DNA of 64,000 bases from Diadophis punctatus similis. Lineage: Eukaryota; Chordata; Lepidosauria; Squamata; Dipsadidae. A program made the position numbers and the translations under genes. The notes beneath the pieces are model-generated. The model was not told the origin of the DNA. It made no database searches and saw only the letters and a program-made list of their open reading frames with translations. The DNA lies in contig JALIGW010000031.1 in NCBI GenBank assembly GCA_023053685.1, positions 6,492,263 through 6,556,262 of the forward strand, written 5' to 3'. Below, in pieces: positions 30,540-42,171 of this stretch (positions are counted from its first letter, which is position 1; every line of letters begins with the position of its first letter).

Positions 30540-30588
30540 GAGCGGGAGGGAGGGAGGGAGAGAGAGAGAGAGGAAGTGTGTGTGTGAA

Positions 30589-30632
<44 letters not shown>
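30540..30632. repeat. GA-rich microsatellite
   Basis: Mixed (GGGA)n and (GA)n with a short GTGTGTGTG. Confidence 0.9.
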
Positions 30633-30639
<7 letters not shown>

Positions 30640-30696
30640 TGGCTCCTCTTTCCCTCCCTCACCCCCTCCTCCTTCCCAAAGACTGCAATTTTGTCC

Positions 30697-30704
30697 CTCG
30701 CACC
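30697..30704. other. Paralogous empty hAT target site
   Basis: CTCGCACC within TTTTGTCCCTCGCACCACAC corresponds to the duplicated 8 bp flanking the hAT at 27944-30244. The flanking sequence on both sides is shared, and no transposon lies between. Confidence 0.85.
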
Positions 30705-30885
30705 ACACAAAAACTTTCCTGTTCCAGATCTGGCCAAAATACCTCTCACCCCTCCCCACCCCACCTGATCGGAGAGCCAGAGAGATTTTGGAGAGACCCG
30801 CTCCAAACCCTAATTTGCTGAGAGAGAGGAAGAAAGAGAGGAAATGTGTGTGTGTGAGAGAGAGAGAGGGGGGGGGAGAAAGAGG

Positions 30886-31061
<176 letters not shown>

Positions 31062-31246
31062 CCTGGTATGTGATGTTTTGTATAAATACAGAGAAAGAAG
31101 CACTCTTGTGATCTTTGACTTTTAGGCTTGCTGTCAAACATCAGCCATAATACTAATTACTGTTTTGAACAATATGTAGGTTGTATTACACAAATGGCTA
31201 TTTTATATGTGAAATTATGACTGAAATATTTCTGCACCTATATTGG

Positions 31247-32125
31247 TTCTCACTGTCAGGAAGTTTCTCCTTAGTTTTAGGTTGCTTCTCTCTTTGTTCA
31301 GTTTCCATCCATTGCTTCTTGTTTTGCCTTCTGGTACTTTGGAAAATTAAATTAACAGATTAACAGAGTTGGAAGGCACCTTGTAGTCCAACCCCCTGCT
31401 CAAGCAGAAGACCCTACACCATTTCTGACAAATGGCAGTCCAATCTCTTCTTGAAAGTCTCGAGTGATAAACTTCCCACAACTTCCGAGGGCAAGCTGTT
31501 CCATTGGTTGATTGTTCTCACTGTTAGAAAGTTCCTCCTTATTTCTAGGTTGAATCTCTCCTTGATCAATTTCCATACATTATTCCTTGTCTGTCCTTTG
31601 GGTGCTTTGGAGAATAGCTTGACTCCCTCTTCTCTGTGGCAGCCCCTCAAATATTGGAACACTGCTATCATGTTTCCCCTGGTCCTTCTCTTCGCTAGAT
31701 TATCCATGCCCAGTTCCTGCAACCGTTCTTCATATGTTTTAGTCTCTAGTCCCCTGATCATCCTGGTTCTCTCCTCTGCACTTTTTCTAGAGTCTCAATA
31801 TCTTTTTTATAGTGTGGTGACCAAAACTGGATGCAACACTCCAGGTGTGGCCTTACCAAGGCTTTATAGAGTGGTATTAGTACCTCACTTGATCTAGATT
31901 GTATCCCTCTGTTAATGCAGTTTAGGATTGCATTGGCTTTTTTGGCTGCCGCTGCACACTGCTGGCTCATGTTTAGCTGGTTGTCCACTAGGACTCCAAG
32001 ATCCCTCTCACGGTCATTGCTATTAAGCCTGGTTCACCCAGTTTATATGTATACTTTTGATTTTTTTTTACCTATTTGTAGGACTTTACTTTTCTCTACA
32101 TTGAATTTCATTTTGTTAGATAGGG
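31247..32125 (-). mobile_element. CR1 3' region, two adjoining fragments
   Basis: 31247-31345 is a short CR1 3' piece. At 31346 a second, more complete copy begins with its 3' end (complement of GGTTGGACTACAAGGTGCC) and runs to 32125. The minus strand encodes [29 protein letters not shown] and [12 protein letters not shown] (31758-31988), the CR1 RT thumb and C-terminal region. Stops are present. Confidence 0.85.
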
Positions 32126-32369
32126 CATTACATTAAATACATTGCCCCACCTTCTTTCTGGCAGCCCTTTAAAAGCCTGTTGCCTATCACACTCTTGGGC
32201 AAAGCATGTGAGCCATTTCCTCCTTTCTGTGGTCCATGAAAGTACATCTATAGTATGTAGATAATGAAGTTGAAAAAAAGTGAACAACATTTTTACAGAA
32301 CTATAGATACGTTGAGGCTGGGTGTAACAAGGAATGGCTGGGAGGAAGGGGCCAGGCGAGGCACCCCTT
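32126..32369. other. No recognisable feature
   Basis: Short stretch between CR1 and a hAT fragment. Part of it may be the left half of the hAT element. Confidence 0.4.
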
Positions 32370-32514
32370 GACGTGAGTGACATTAAGTTGGCCACACCCA
32401 CCCAGTCACATGACCATGAAGCCATGCCCACTATCTCATCACCATCAAGCCACACCCACCAAATAAGCCACACCCACAGAACCGATAGTAAAAAAAATTT
32501 AGAACCTACCCCTG
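32370..32514. mobile_element. hAT MITE right-end fragment (CACCCCTG family)
   Basis: AGTTGGCCACACCCACCCAG, AAGCCACACCCACC and TTTAGAACCTACCCCTG at the end match 15455-15588 and the right part of 62279-63585. The left terminus was not found. Confidence 0.65.
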
Positions 32515-32984
32515 GTTCACAAATCCGTTGCTTGATTATCTTTTCCCAGATCTTCCCTGTATTTTTCCAATAGATTTGTTTAGGTCCTAGATAGACTTTT
32601 ATATCCATCCCATCCATCCTCCATGATAGTTTTCTCAAATGAGAAAAGCATACATCATGTGAATGTTAATGTAACTAATGTTACTGTAAAAGGCATATTT
32701 ATTTGCATTTCTAATTGGAGAAGCACAGATGGTAGAGACTTCTGTTACAGTCATATGCTCTTCAAATGTTGACATTATTGCAAAGTATAATCATTAAATA
32801 AGTATGCAGCTTAATCTCTGAAGCCAAATGTTGGCTTATTTGAAAGTAAGGTATTTTTTTCCTAATGAAAATTAAGATAATAGACCAAGTTTGATGGATA
32901 ATGAAAATATTCCAATATACCTAAATGCCTGGTTTGTTGATAGATTCTATTACAGTAGCTTCTACAGCAAATTCAGTACATACC
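32515..32984. other. AT-rich apparently unique sequence
   Basis: No motif recognised. Confidence 0.5.
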
Positions 32985-33860
32985 GTATTTTTCGGAGTAT
33001 AAGACGCACCGGAGTATAAGACGCACCTTAGTTTTGGGGGAGGAAAACGGGGGGGGGGGAATCTACCTCCCAGCAATTTGCCTCCCAGCAAACAGTACAG
33101 ATGATATACACTGTTTACTGTGTATTTCTGTGCGTGTGTGCCTGACCCATACTAATAGGAAAGAATTGGAGAAATGTACATTATGGCAGTATATTGATGC
33201 CAGAAAGTTTTCTTAAATGTAGTCACACTAACTCCTCCCAATTATTTAAATAGATCTACTCCATATATGACTAAGTCAGGGTTTAACTCAGCTGCCTTAT
33301 CTTAATACTAAAACAGGACACTGTTACATTTCAGACTATACTTGTACAGATGCTGTTAAAATTGATTTGGCTTTCTGGAAGTATACATTATTCTCTGCTA
33401 TTTAAAAGAAGATACAATAGCACTGGGCCTCTTCAGATCAAGCATTTATTTTAAAAAGCTTCTTCATTTTGTTAAGTTGTCTAGAACAATAATAAAGCAG
33501 TCTTTAAAAAATAAGTCTAATAATTTGAACATTCTATAGACATTTATAGTTATTGACTTACCTCCTTGCATCCAGTTTCAGCAACTGATTAGCACAAGAA
33601 AATAAAATTCTGCCTCTACCTCTACCTCCCAGCAATTTGCCTCCTTGCAGCTAGTTTCACTTTCAGTTTTAGCACGTGGCCTGCCTGCAGCCTCAGTCAG
33701 CTGTGGGTCGGGAGGCCGATAATCATTTGCTTGTGCTAATCAGGCTCTGCGCTGTTTGCTGCAAGGAGGTAAATTGCTGGGAGGCAGAGGCCAAAGGGTG
33801 GGGGTGGCTGGGTGGGGCTACATTCGGTGTATAAGACGCACCCAAGATTTCATTGCTGTG
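32985..33860. repeat. TA-flanked repeat (GTATAAGACGCACC family) with subterminal inverted repeats
   Basis: Starts TACCGTATTTTTCGGAGTAT, followed by two copies of GTATAAGACGCACC. The far side has GTGTATAAGACGCACCCAAG at 33826, as at position 12. Internal blocks 33060-33104 (CTACCTCCCAGCAATTTGCC, CAGCAAACAG) and 33744-33790 (CTGTTTGCTG, AATTGCTGGGAGG) are inverted. No coding frame seen. A DNA transposon or MITE is likely. Confidence 0.6.
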
Positions 33861-34055
33861 GAGGGTATGTTTGCTTTGTGGAGACAACATAACCTGGGAT
33901 TGAGACTGTAAGAGGAAAGTGAATTCCTGAATGGGAATGGGAATTGAATGGTTGTTGATGTTTTTTATATTATGTTTTTTTATATTGTGTTTTTAAATTT
34001 TGTATCTGCTTTTAATTAATATTTAATATTTGGTTTATTCTTGTATTTTTCTCTG

Positions 34056-34130
34056 TTGTATGCCACCCTGAGTCCTTCGGGAGTTGGGCGGCATATAAGA
34101 ATACCAAAATAAATAAATAAATAAATAAAT
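34056..34130 (-). repeat. SINE/LINE 3' tail with (AATA)n
   Basis: GTATGCCACCCTGAGTCCTT and GGGCGGCATATAAG followed by AATAAATAAATA. The reverse complement of the same block occurs at 58118-58165. Family not identified. Confidence 0.55.
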
Positions 34131-34413
34131 TCCCCACGTAGCCACATTGGGCCCATTTGCTAGCCAATGCAACAGGGCAAGGTTACATCTTTCTTATGTG
34201 GCTTATGTCCAGCCTTGAGCTGGAGCCTTTTATTTTCTCATGAATCATCAGGGACCCACTAGGTGCCTGATATTTCCAAAGCCTTTATATGGTCCCTTAA
34301 TCCACTGATTAAAAGTTACTTGAAAATAAGTTGCCCTTCAGTTAATTTATTCCAGGACTAGCTTTGACTGAACAAGAGTCATCCTTTATATTGATAGAGA
34401 TTAATAAAGGGGC
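34131..34413. other. No recognisable feature
   Basis: Apparently unique sequence up to the L1 insertion site. Confidence 0.5.
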
Positions 34414-35766
34414 ACTGATTTTTTTTCAAAAAGTTTTTTATTTTCTTTTAATATTCTTCACATAAAACATCCATACATATACCATAATATATTATCAAAG
34501 ATTTAACCTGATTTTCCCCCCCACATCCAATATTACTACTAGATTGCCTATCTATCCTACATGTCAAATCCAATCACTCCCTTCCCTCTATCCTTCTCCC
34601 CTCCCTCTACCTTCTTCCTCCTTCTCTCCCCTTTCCTACTACCCCTTCTTCCTTCTTTCCTCCTCCCCACTACTTCCTCTTCCTCCTCCTCCTTTCTTGA
34701 GTGTATTTATTTTAATTTTATTTTAATTAATTTTATTTTAGACAGCCAATACATCTCTTCAACTAACATTTTAAGTTGTTATTTCAAATCTATCTTGTGT
34801 TAAAAATCTGTTTCAAAATACTTAAATTCTAGGTATATTTTTATATTACTGTATTGCTACTTCCTTATTCATATACATTTTGTCATCTGGGTTATTTATC
34901 TATGTTCATTTTCTTATCTTTTATACACAATATTTATTCTATGTTAACTTTCAACTATATTCATTCTCCAACCAACTATAAAATTTCATCCAAACATTAT
35001 AATATTCTGAGTCCTCTTTGTCTTTAATTTTCATTGTTACTCTGTTCATTTCGGCACAATCTATAATTTTTTTTATCAAATCCTCTTCAGATGGAACCTT
35101 AGTTCCTTTCCATTTTTGTGCGAAAGTGATTCTAGCTGCTGTCAGGACATGTATAGCCAGATAGGTATCTTCTTTACTAAGTTTATTCGGTATAATCCCC
35201 AACAAGAAAGTTTCGGGTCTCAGCTCAAATTTTGTTTCAACATTTTTTCTAGCCAGTTCTTAACTTGAGTCCAGTACGATTTTGCCTCTACACAAGTCCA
35301 CCACTTGTGATAGTAGGAACCAGGTATATGTTGGCATTTCCAACATTTCATAGACATGTTCTTGAACATTTTAGCTAATCTTTCCGGTGACAAATGCCAT
35401 CTGTAAAACATTTTATACATATTCTCTTTGTATGTTGTTGCCATAGTCAATTTGTAGTTCCTTTCCCAAAGTTGGTTCCATTTTTCAAGTTCTATTGTAT
35501 AACCAAAGTTCTGAGCCCATTTTATCATTGTCTCTTTAACTTGTTCAAATTCTAAATCCACATAGAGTAAATGATTATATATTTTCTTAATTAATTTTTC
35601 ATCTGGTCCTTTAAGTATTGTATCTAATTCTGTATTTTTTAACATGATACCTTCCATTTTTTTATCTTTTTCATATCTTGTCTGTATTTGCGATCTCATA
35701 AACCAATCCATTTTAATTCCTTGTTCCTCTAATTCTTGTGTCGATTTTAATTCCCCATCCTCTGTC

Positions 35767-36083
35767 AAAATATCTTTATATCTTGGTATTTTTTGCCAGT
35801 GTATTTATTTTAATTTTATTTTAACAGATAGACAGCCAATACATCTCTTCAACTAACATTTCAAAATACTTAAATTCATTATATCAACCTTCTCTGTCAT
35901 TTCGCCATTTAATATTTAATAAAATTTAATTTAATTTAATTTAATTTAATTTAATTTAATTTAATTTAATTTAATTTAATTTAATTTAATTTAATTTAAT
36001 TTAATTTAATTTAATTTAATTTAATTAAAAAAATAATAAAAAAAATAAAAAAATATCTTTATATCTTGGTATTTTTTGCCAGT
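35767..36083 (+). repeat. Insertion with 34-bp flanking duplication inside L1
   Basis: 35767-35800 and 36050-36083 are identical 34-mers (core ATATCTTGGTATTTTTTGCC). Between them lie 249 bp made of L1 3'-UTR-like sequence (GACAGCCAATACATCTCTTC as at 34741), then an RT-region piece (CAACCTTCTCTGTCATTTC as at 37016), an (AATTT)n array and an A-rich plus-strand tail. Target-primed insertion of a chimeric transcript is the likely explanation. Confidence 0.85.
35921..36025. repeat. (AATTT)n microsatellite
   Basis: About 20 pentamer units within the inserted segment. Confidence 0.96.
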
Positions 36084-38690
36084 TCACTCTGCTTGGATGA
36101 ATTAGTGCTTCTATTGTCGATATCCAATTTGGTATACTCATATAATGTTTAGCTTTTACTTTTTCCCAAACTAAATATAAAGAATTTCTTATATAATGTC
36201 TTTGGAAGTAACTGTGTATTTTATTTCTTCCATACCATAAGAATGCATGCCATCCAATATGCATATCGTGTCCTTCTAATATTAACAATCTCCGGTTTCT
36301 TAGTAAAATCCATTCTCTCATCCATGTCAAAGTCGCTGCCTGGTAGTAGAGTTCCCAATTCGGAAGCCCAAAAACACCTCGAGTCCTAGCATCTTGCAAC
36401 ATTTTTAAATTCTTGATCTTTTCCCTTGCCAAATAAATTTCGAGATTAATGTATTTATTTCTCTAAAATATATTTTCTCTATTTTTATTGGAATTGTTGA
36501 AAACAGAAATAGTAAGCGAGGTAATATATTCATCTTGATCAATGCAATTCTGCCCATAAGTGATACTTGCAAATTTTTCCATTTATCCAGATCTGATTCA
36601 ATTTGTTTTTTGAGTTTTACAGTTATCTTCTTTAATAGTTAAGCATCTTGCAGATAATTGGATCCCCAAATATCTAACTTTCTTTACAATTTGTATCTTT
36701 GAGGTTTCAGACAGTTTCTTCTTTTGTTTTTCTGTCATATTTTTAACTAAAAGTTTTGTTTTATCTTTATTAATTTTTAGTCCAGCCACCTCTCCATATC
36801 GTTCTATTTGATGTAATAGATTTGAACCTGTTTCTAGTGGCTCTTCCAATATAAACACTAAATCGTCAGCAAATGCTTGTAGTTTATATTCTTCATTCTT
36901 AATCTTTAATCCTTTTATGTCTTTATCTTGTCTTACAAGTCTGGCTAAAACTTCCAAGGTTAATATAAATAGTAATGGTGATAAAGGGCAACCTTGTCTG
37001 GTTCCTTTCATTATCTCAACCTTCTCTGTCATTTCACCGTTTAATATTATTTTGGCATATTGCTTAATATATATTGATTTGATATAAATTTTTGTCCAAA
37101 GCCCATAGTTTGTAGTTGTTTTATCATAAATTGCCAATTCACATTGTCAAAAGCTTTCTGTGCATCTAGAAACATTAATGCTACTTGTTTTCCGGGATGT
37201 TGTTCATAATATTCTAAAACATTTAAGATCATACACATATTATCCTTAATTTGTCTTTTTGGTAAAAAAAACCATTTTGATCCGAATGTATAAAGTCATT
37301 TAAGAAATTTTTGAGGCTATTTGCTATTATCGAAGCAAATATCTTGTAGTCCACGTTTAGAAGTGATATCGGCCTATAGTTCTTTATTTTTTGCAAATCG
37401 GCCTCTTCTTTTGGAATCAGAGTTATGAATGCTTCTGTCCACGAGTCAGGAATTTTATTTTCCATTATTAATTCATTAAATACCTCTAACATTACAATTC
37501 CAAACGATTCCTCAAAAGTTTTATAAGTTTCTGCCGGTATTCCATCTGGACCTGGAGCTTTGCCACTTTTCTGCTTTTTAATTGCCGCTGTCAGTTCCGA
37601 CATTGTGATTTTTTCCTCTAATAGATTTTTATATTTTTCTGGTATTTTTGGTAGATCTGCTTTCTCCAAATACTGATCTATTTTTTTACTTTCTGTTTTC
37701 TCTTGTACATATAATGCTTTATAATAAGTCCATGCAATCTTTTTTTTCTCTATCACCATATCTAAGGTTTCCATCCATATCTTCCAGTTGTTTAATCCAT
37801 TTTTTTTCTTTTTCTTTTTCTTTCTTTATCTTGTATGCTAACCATCTCCCTGGTTTATTAGCATGTTCAAAAAAGTTTTGTTTGGCACTTTTTGTTTTCC
37901 TTGCAATCTCTTCATTCTCAATCATATTTAATTTGTGCTTTCCCAAATCCATCATTATCTTAATATTATTATTTTGTGGATCTTTTTGGAACTTCTTTTC
38001 TAACTCTTTGTATTCTTCTTCTAATTTCTTCTGAGTATCTCATTTTTGTTTATTTCTTTTTGCGGTATAAGTCATCGCCAATCCTCTAAAATATGCTTTA
38101 GCTGTGTCCCAAACCGTTTGTAGGGATATATCATTCTTTTTATTTTCTTTGAAGAAAAATTTCATTTCTTTCTCTATAGATTGTTGAAAATCTTTTTCAT
38201 ATAGCATTTCTTGATTTAATGTCCATCTAATTCTTTTCCTTTTTCCTTTCCAAATCATTTCTATTGGGTTGTGGTCAGCCCAAGTGCTAGATTCAATGTT
38301 TATATGTTGTATATTATTTAACATTTCCAGGGACATCCATATCATATCAATCCTTGACCAAGACATATGTCTACAAGAGTAGAAAGTAAATTGTTTTTCT
38401 TCAGGAAATCTCTGCTTCCAAGCATCAAATAAGTTTAATTCTTCTACCATAGTAAAAAATGATTTTGGCAATTTTTTTCTTTGTATTTTTTTCTTTTTTG
38501 ATGTTTTATAGTTTTATAGTCCAGCTCTGCTTTCACAATGGCGTTAAAGTCTCCAAGTATACATATATTCTCATAGGCTAGTTCAACTATTTTCGGGTGT
38601 AACTTTGTATAAAATTTTTCTTGATTTTCATTCGGGGCATAAATAGCAACTATTAAGGTCTTTTTTTGTTCATTATTATTTCTACTGATT

Positions 38691-38984
38691 GACCTTTATG
38701 AAAATAAAAATAACAAAAAATATTCTCAACATAGATCTTAAATATTTTTGCTGTCACAACCCAACCCTTTTCTCTCCAATGCTGGGACCTGCATTCAGAT
38801 ACAAAAGACTAATCTATATTCTCAAACCATACCTTGTATTCTGGTTATTAAACCAGGCCTCAATCCAGCCAGGTGAATGGATCTTCAAGCTCCCAACCCT
38901 ACTATTCCTAATTCACAATGAATACATTCCATCTCCCCATTAAAATCTTATAAAAAAGTGGAAGAAAGTAGATCATGCTTTTAT
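38691..38984. other. No recognisable feature
   Basis: Apparently unique sequence. A frame at 38689-38943 has no family motif. Confidence 0.5.
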
Positions 38985-39618
38985 AATACACTAGCGTACC
39001 CGGCCACACGTTGCTATGGGTCAGTCTGGTTAAATGGAAAAGAAAGAAAAGAGAAAGCGCATGTTTGTAATATGTTTAATTTCACAATGCTTGTGGGTTG
39101 ATGTCAATGTGTTTGTCTGACAGGGAGCCATTGGGAGGGGCCTTTCTTCCCCCTACTCCCATGCCCATCATCCCTGCCCTCTCCCTTCCCCCTCCCATGC
39201 ACTCCAGTTTCCCGCCCTTTCTACAATCCTGACACTTTCCCCAAATCCACCAGGGGGCGCCATCTGCCTCAGACAGGGAACCATTGAGAGGGGCCTTTCT
39301 TCCCCCTACTCCCATTCCCATCATCCCTGCCCTCTCCTATTTATATAGATCTATTTATATAGATTTCCCTCAGCTTGGCTCAGAAACGTTTGTCCAGCAG
39401 AGGGCGCTGGTTTTCAACAAAATCATGTTTTTACCTGTTTTTCAAGAAAATCATATTTTTACCTGTCACAGGTGTGACATCTATATAATATAGGTATATA
39501 AAAATGGTCTCGTATTTGAATGCAACGTTGTGTCAAAATGTCAAAGCAATTGGTGAAGTACTTTCGGAGATCTTAGATCATTCCCAAACGAACAGTTACA
39601 TTTTTATTTATATAGATT
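38985..39618 (+). repeat. Unclassified interspersed repeat, CTAGCGTACCCGGCC to TATATAGATT
   Basis: The start AATACACTAGCGTACCCGGC and the end ATTTTTATTTATATAGATT are characteristic of a repeat type seen in many animal genomes. Inside are two tandem units (starting CAGGGAGCCATTGGGAGGGG at 39121 and CAGGGAACCATTGAGAGGGG at 39275). No coding frame. Class unresolved: Penelope-like, SINE-like and Helitron-like origins are all possible. Confidence 0.5.
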
Positions 39619-39685
39619 GCATTAATTAAGTATCTAAGGATGACTTTTAAAGAAAACTTGGTTTAGTATTATGCATGAATCCTGG

Positions 39686-39728
39686 GAGACTTCTCTGAAG
39701 AAGCTTCTTCGAAGAAGCAAAACGTCTT
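39686..39728 (+). ncRNA. Degenerate hammerhead-ribozyme-like motif
   Basis: CTGAAGA (39695-39701) is followed by a GCTTC/GAAGC stem (39703-39718) and AAAAC, enclosed by GAGAC (39686) and GTCTT (39724). This follows the hammerhead order CUGANGA, stem II, GAAA. The G expected before AA is A here, so the catalytic G12 equivalent is missing and activity is unlikely. The AAGTCCAGTTGCC block downstream belongs to the same repeat. Confidence 0.35.
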
Positions 39729-39863
39729 CAAAGGAAAAAACCCAGAAAGTCCAGTTGCCTCTTTAAAAAGCACCTTTGGGACAACAGGTAGAATAGTTAC
39801 CACCAAATACACAAGACAGCAGGCTTTAGAGAGACACCAGATTACAGGAAATTGTGTTTTTTA

Positions 39864-40063
39864 CAGGATCCAATCTAGGTCGGTCACCGGGACCAGAGGT
39901 TTAGTCTTCTGAGCTTTTGGACTTATGCTGGAGCCCATCCTCAGGGAACCTCTCTCTGACATTCTGGTGGGAGAGAGGTTCCCTGAGGATGGGTTCCAGC
40001 ATAAGTCCAAAAGCTCAGAAGACTAAACCTCTGGTCCTGGTGACCGACCTAGATTGGATCCTG
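39864..40063. repeat. Inverted repeat with 93-bp arms
   Basis: 39864-39956 and 39971-40063 are reverse complements with about three mismatches and a 14-nt spacer. The arms contain AGGATCCAATCTAGGTCGGT and TTTTGGACTTATGCTGG. It looks like an inverted duplication of the tail of the repeat at 39690-39815. Confidence 0.93.
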
Positions 40064-40679
40064 CAACATTATCCTGGAATGTGTATATTTGCCTTCATTC
40101 ATGGTGTTTTTTACCTTTAATGTCTCTAAACTAAATCTTACTGTAGTGTGAGTTTTGAACATGTTTACCATCAGGTCAAAGGCTTTAACTATCCTAGAAA
40201 ATCTTTAATCACTCTTTTTTGTTAATTTGACCCAGTAATTAAATTGCCATTTAATTATAGTTATTCTACAACTGTGTGCAATCTAAGCTAAGCACTGATA
40301 ATAAATTCTGGAGAAACTATTGACATTCCTAAAATCAAATGTAAGAAATTATCCTGGACACTTTCAGTTCTCTTAAGTTGTAGTCAGATTGCTGCAGTGA
40401 TTAAGTCATTGGGCTAGAAATCAGTTGAAATGGGTTTGGATATCTATGATTCAACAATCTGTTCAAAATTTGTGAATGTGCATTCACCTTCAGTTTGTCC
40501 CTCTTTGTCCAAGGAATCCAATAATTCACAGATGTAAAAACTATACCAAGATAAGGAAAAAATTCAACCTGTTATACTGTTTAAACCCCCTTATACTACC
40601 TCCTTATCCTGCCAAAAACATCACTTTTGATTTCATATTATTAATTACAAAATCATTCTTCCAATAATACATATTAAAC
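40064..40679. other. AT-rich apparently unique sequence
   Basis: No feature recognised. Confidence 0.5.
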
Positions 40680-41045
40680 ATTCCTAATGATCTATATAAC
40701 CCCACCAGAGTCCTGGATAACAAAATCATGCCATTGGCCTATAAGAAAATATTTACTTGTCTATCCAAAACCATTGGCATATGAAATTCCTGACTGCATA
40801 ACATCATTAACCTAGAAAATGAATGGAGCTAATAGGCAACCTTGACATATTGTTTTAACATTAGGGATTTCTCAAGGTATGATTTACACTTGTTCTCACC
40901 ATTAAACTTGTACAATATAAAGGGCCTTTATAAGACAGAGGAATATTCAATAAACACTAGTTTTTAGAAATTTCTTCCACAAAATATTTCTATTTGTAGT
41001 ACAATCTAATGTAGTGCTTTAATCAATAAAGGAAAGATAAATAAA
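40680..41045 (-). pseudogene. Degenerate LINE RT fragment
   Basis: Allowing stops, the minus strand reads LIKALYIVQV, then TICQGCLLAPFIF and VNDVMQSGISYANG. This resembles the RT block usually written LIKALY...GIRQGCILAPFLFNLYIND of Jockey/I- or RTE-like LINEs. Heavily decayed, so old. Confidence 0.5.
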
Positions 41046-41324
41046 GACACCCACCATTAACTGTACATTTTGTTATTGAATGGGGTAAGATAAATCAATT
41101 ATTGATTTGCAAATCAGTCTGTTTCTCTGAGAAGACAGAATTTTCTTTTTTGTTTGTTTGAATTTACATCGTCACCATCTTATTATCATGACTCTGGGAA
41201 GATAACAATAGTTTAAAATGCAAAACAACGGCAATCTAAGGATCTCAATCCATCCTACCAGGTTAGGTAGGGTAGGCATGCTCCTAGTCCCTTCCCTTAA
41301 ACATTGCCACCTTATGGCAGCTAG

Positions 41325-41412
41325 GAAATGTGCCTTTTCTGTAGCAAGCCATGCCCTATGGAAGACCCTTCCCCCCTGAGGCCTCTTCCCTGCTAGCCTT
41401 CCACAAAGCACT
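41325..41412 (+). pseudogene. LINE C-terminal fragment (L2-like)
   Basis: Encodes CAFSVASHALWKTLPP, a stop/frameshift, then EASSLLAFHKAL. This matches the AFSVAAPTLWNALP...PSLLAFRKALKTWLF ending typical of L2-related LINE ORFs. Confidence 0.55.
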
Positions 41413-41762
41413 TTCCCCACAAGCACTAGGTTAGGGTGAGGTGACTACACATCAGAAGCTAGACTTGGCACCAGACTTTTGTTTTTAGGTGTTTTTAATA
41501 TGGCTTTTATGTTATTTAAATTTTTGATTAGTAACTGCCCAATTTTGTTATAAGTGGCTACACAAATGTTGTAAAGAAGTAAATATAACATTAAATATGT
41601 AATAGGGAGCCAAGATAAAACCACCAAAAACCACAAACATAATCATCTTATGGGCTCTGTCCAATTCTACAGTTTCTGGAGAAGAAACTTTATTAAAATA
41701 TTAATTTTATTTTATTTTTCATAACATCCAACTCCAAAATGATCCTTAGTGGCTCACAATAT

Positions 41763-41997
41763 GAGCCGAGGTGGCGCAGCAGTTAGAGTGCAGTACTGCA
41801 GGCTACTTTAGCTGACTGTGATTCAGCAGTTCAGCTGTTCAAATCCCACCAGCTCAGGGTTGACTCAGCCTTTCATCCTTCCGAGGTAGGTAAAATGAGG
41901 ACCCAGATTTTTGGGGGCAATGTAAATATACATTGCTTAATGGTGTAAACCGCTTAGAGAGTGCTTGCACTATGAGGCGGTATATAAATCTCACAAA

Positions 41998-42060
<63 letters not shown>

Positions 42061-42150
42061 AATAATAAAATAATAAAATAATAAAATAAAAAAATAATAA
42101 AAAAATAAAAAAATAATAAAATAATAAAATAATAATAATAAATAAAAAAA
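41763..42150 (+). mobile_element. tRNA-derived SINE with long A/T-rich tail
   Basis: Head GAGCCGAGGTGGCGCAGCAG, B-box-like TGTTCAAATCC, body GGTTGACTCAGCCTTTCATC, and GAGGCGGTATATAAATCTCA before an AAATAAAT tail expanded to about 150 bp. Homologous to 25738 and 49805. Confidence 0.88.
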
Positions 42151-42160
42151 TAAAAAAACA
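41995..42160. repeat. (AAAT)n / (AATAAAAT)n microsatellite
   Basis: Expanded SINE tail with changing unit length. Confidence 0.95.
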
Positions 42161-42171
42161 AAATATGAATG

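Larger units (their letters stand above)
34421..38683 (-). mobile_element. 5'-truncated minus-strand L1 (second L1)
   Basis: The poly-T at 34421 is the complement of the A tail. The element runs to 38683 within the endonuclease domain. ACTGATT flanks both sides (34414-34420 and 38684-38690), a short target-site duplication. The interval 35767-36083 is a secondary insertion. 5' truncation is the usual result of incomplete target-primed reverse transcription. Confidence 0.85.
34951..38683 (-). pseudogene. L1 ORF2, 5'-truncated and frameshifted
   Basis: From the 5' side: endonuclease KKTLIVAIYAPNEN-like near 38660, then MPKSFFTMVEELNLF, SWSRIDMIWM and WADHNPIEMI (38040-38471). RT core: GKAPGPDGIPAETYKTF, NYRPISLLNVDYKIF (37229-37774), QVALMFLDAQKAFDNVNWQF (motif A), GTRQGCPLSPLLF and AFADDLVFILEEP with both catalytic Asp near 36862-36867. 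C-terminal domain: GVFGLPNWELYYQAATLTWM (36025-36432) and CWKCQHIPGSYYHKWWTC (35220-35768). At least seven frame changes. Related to, but clearly diverged from, the L1 ORF2 at 6991-10709. Confidence 0.9.
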
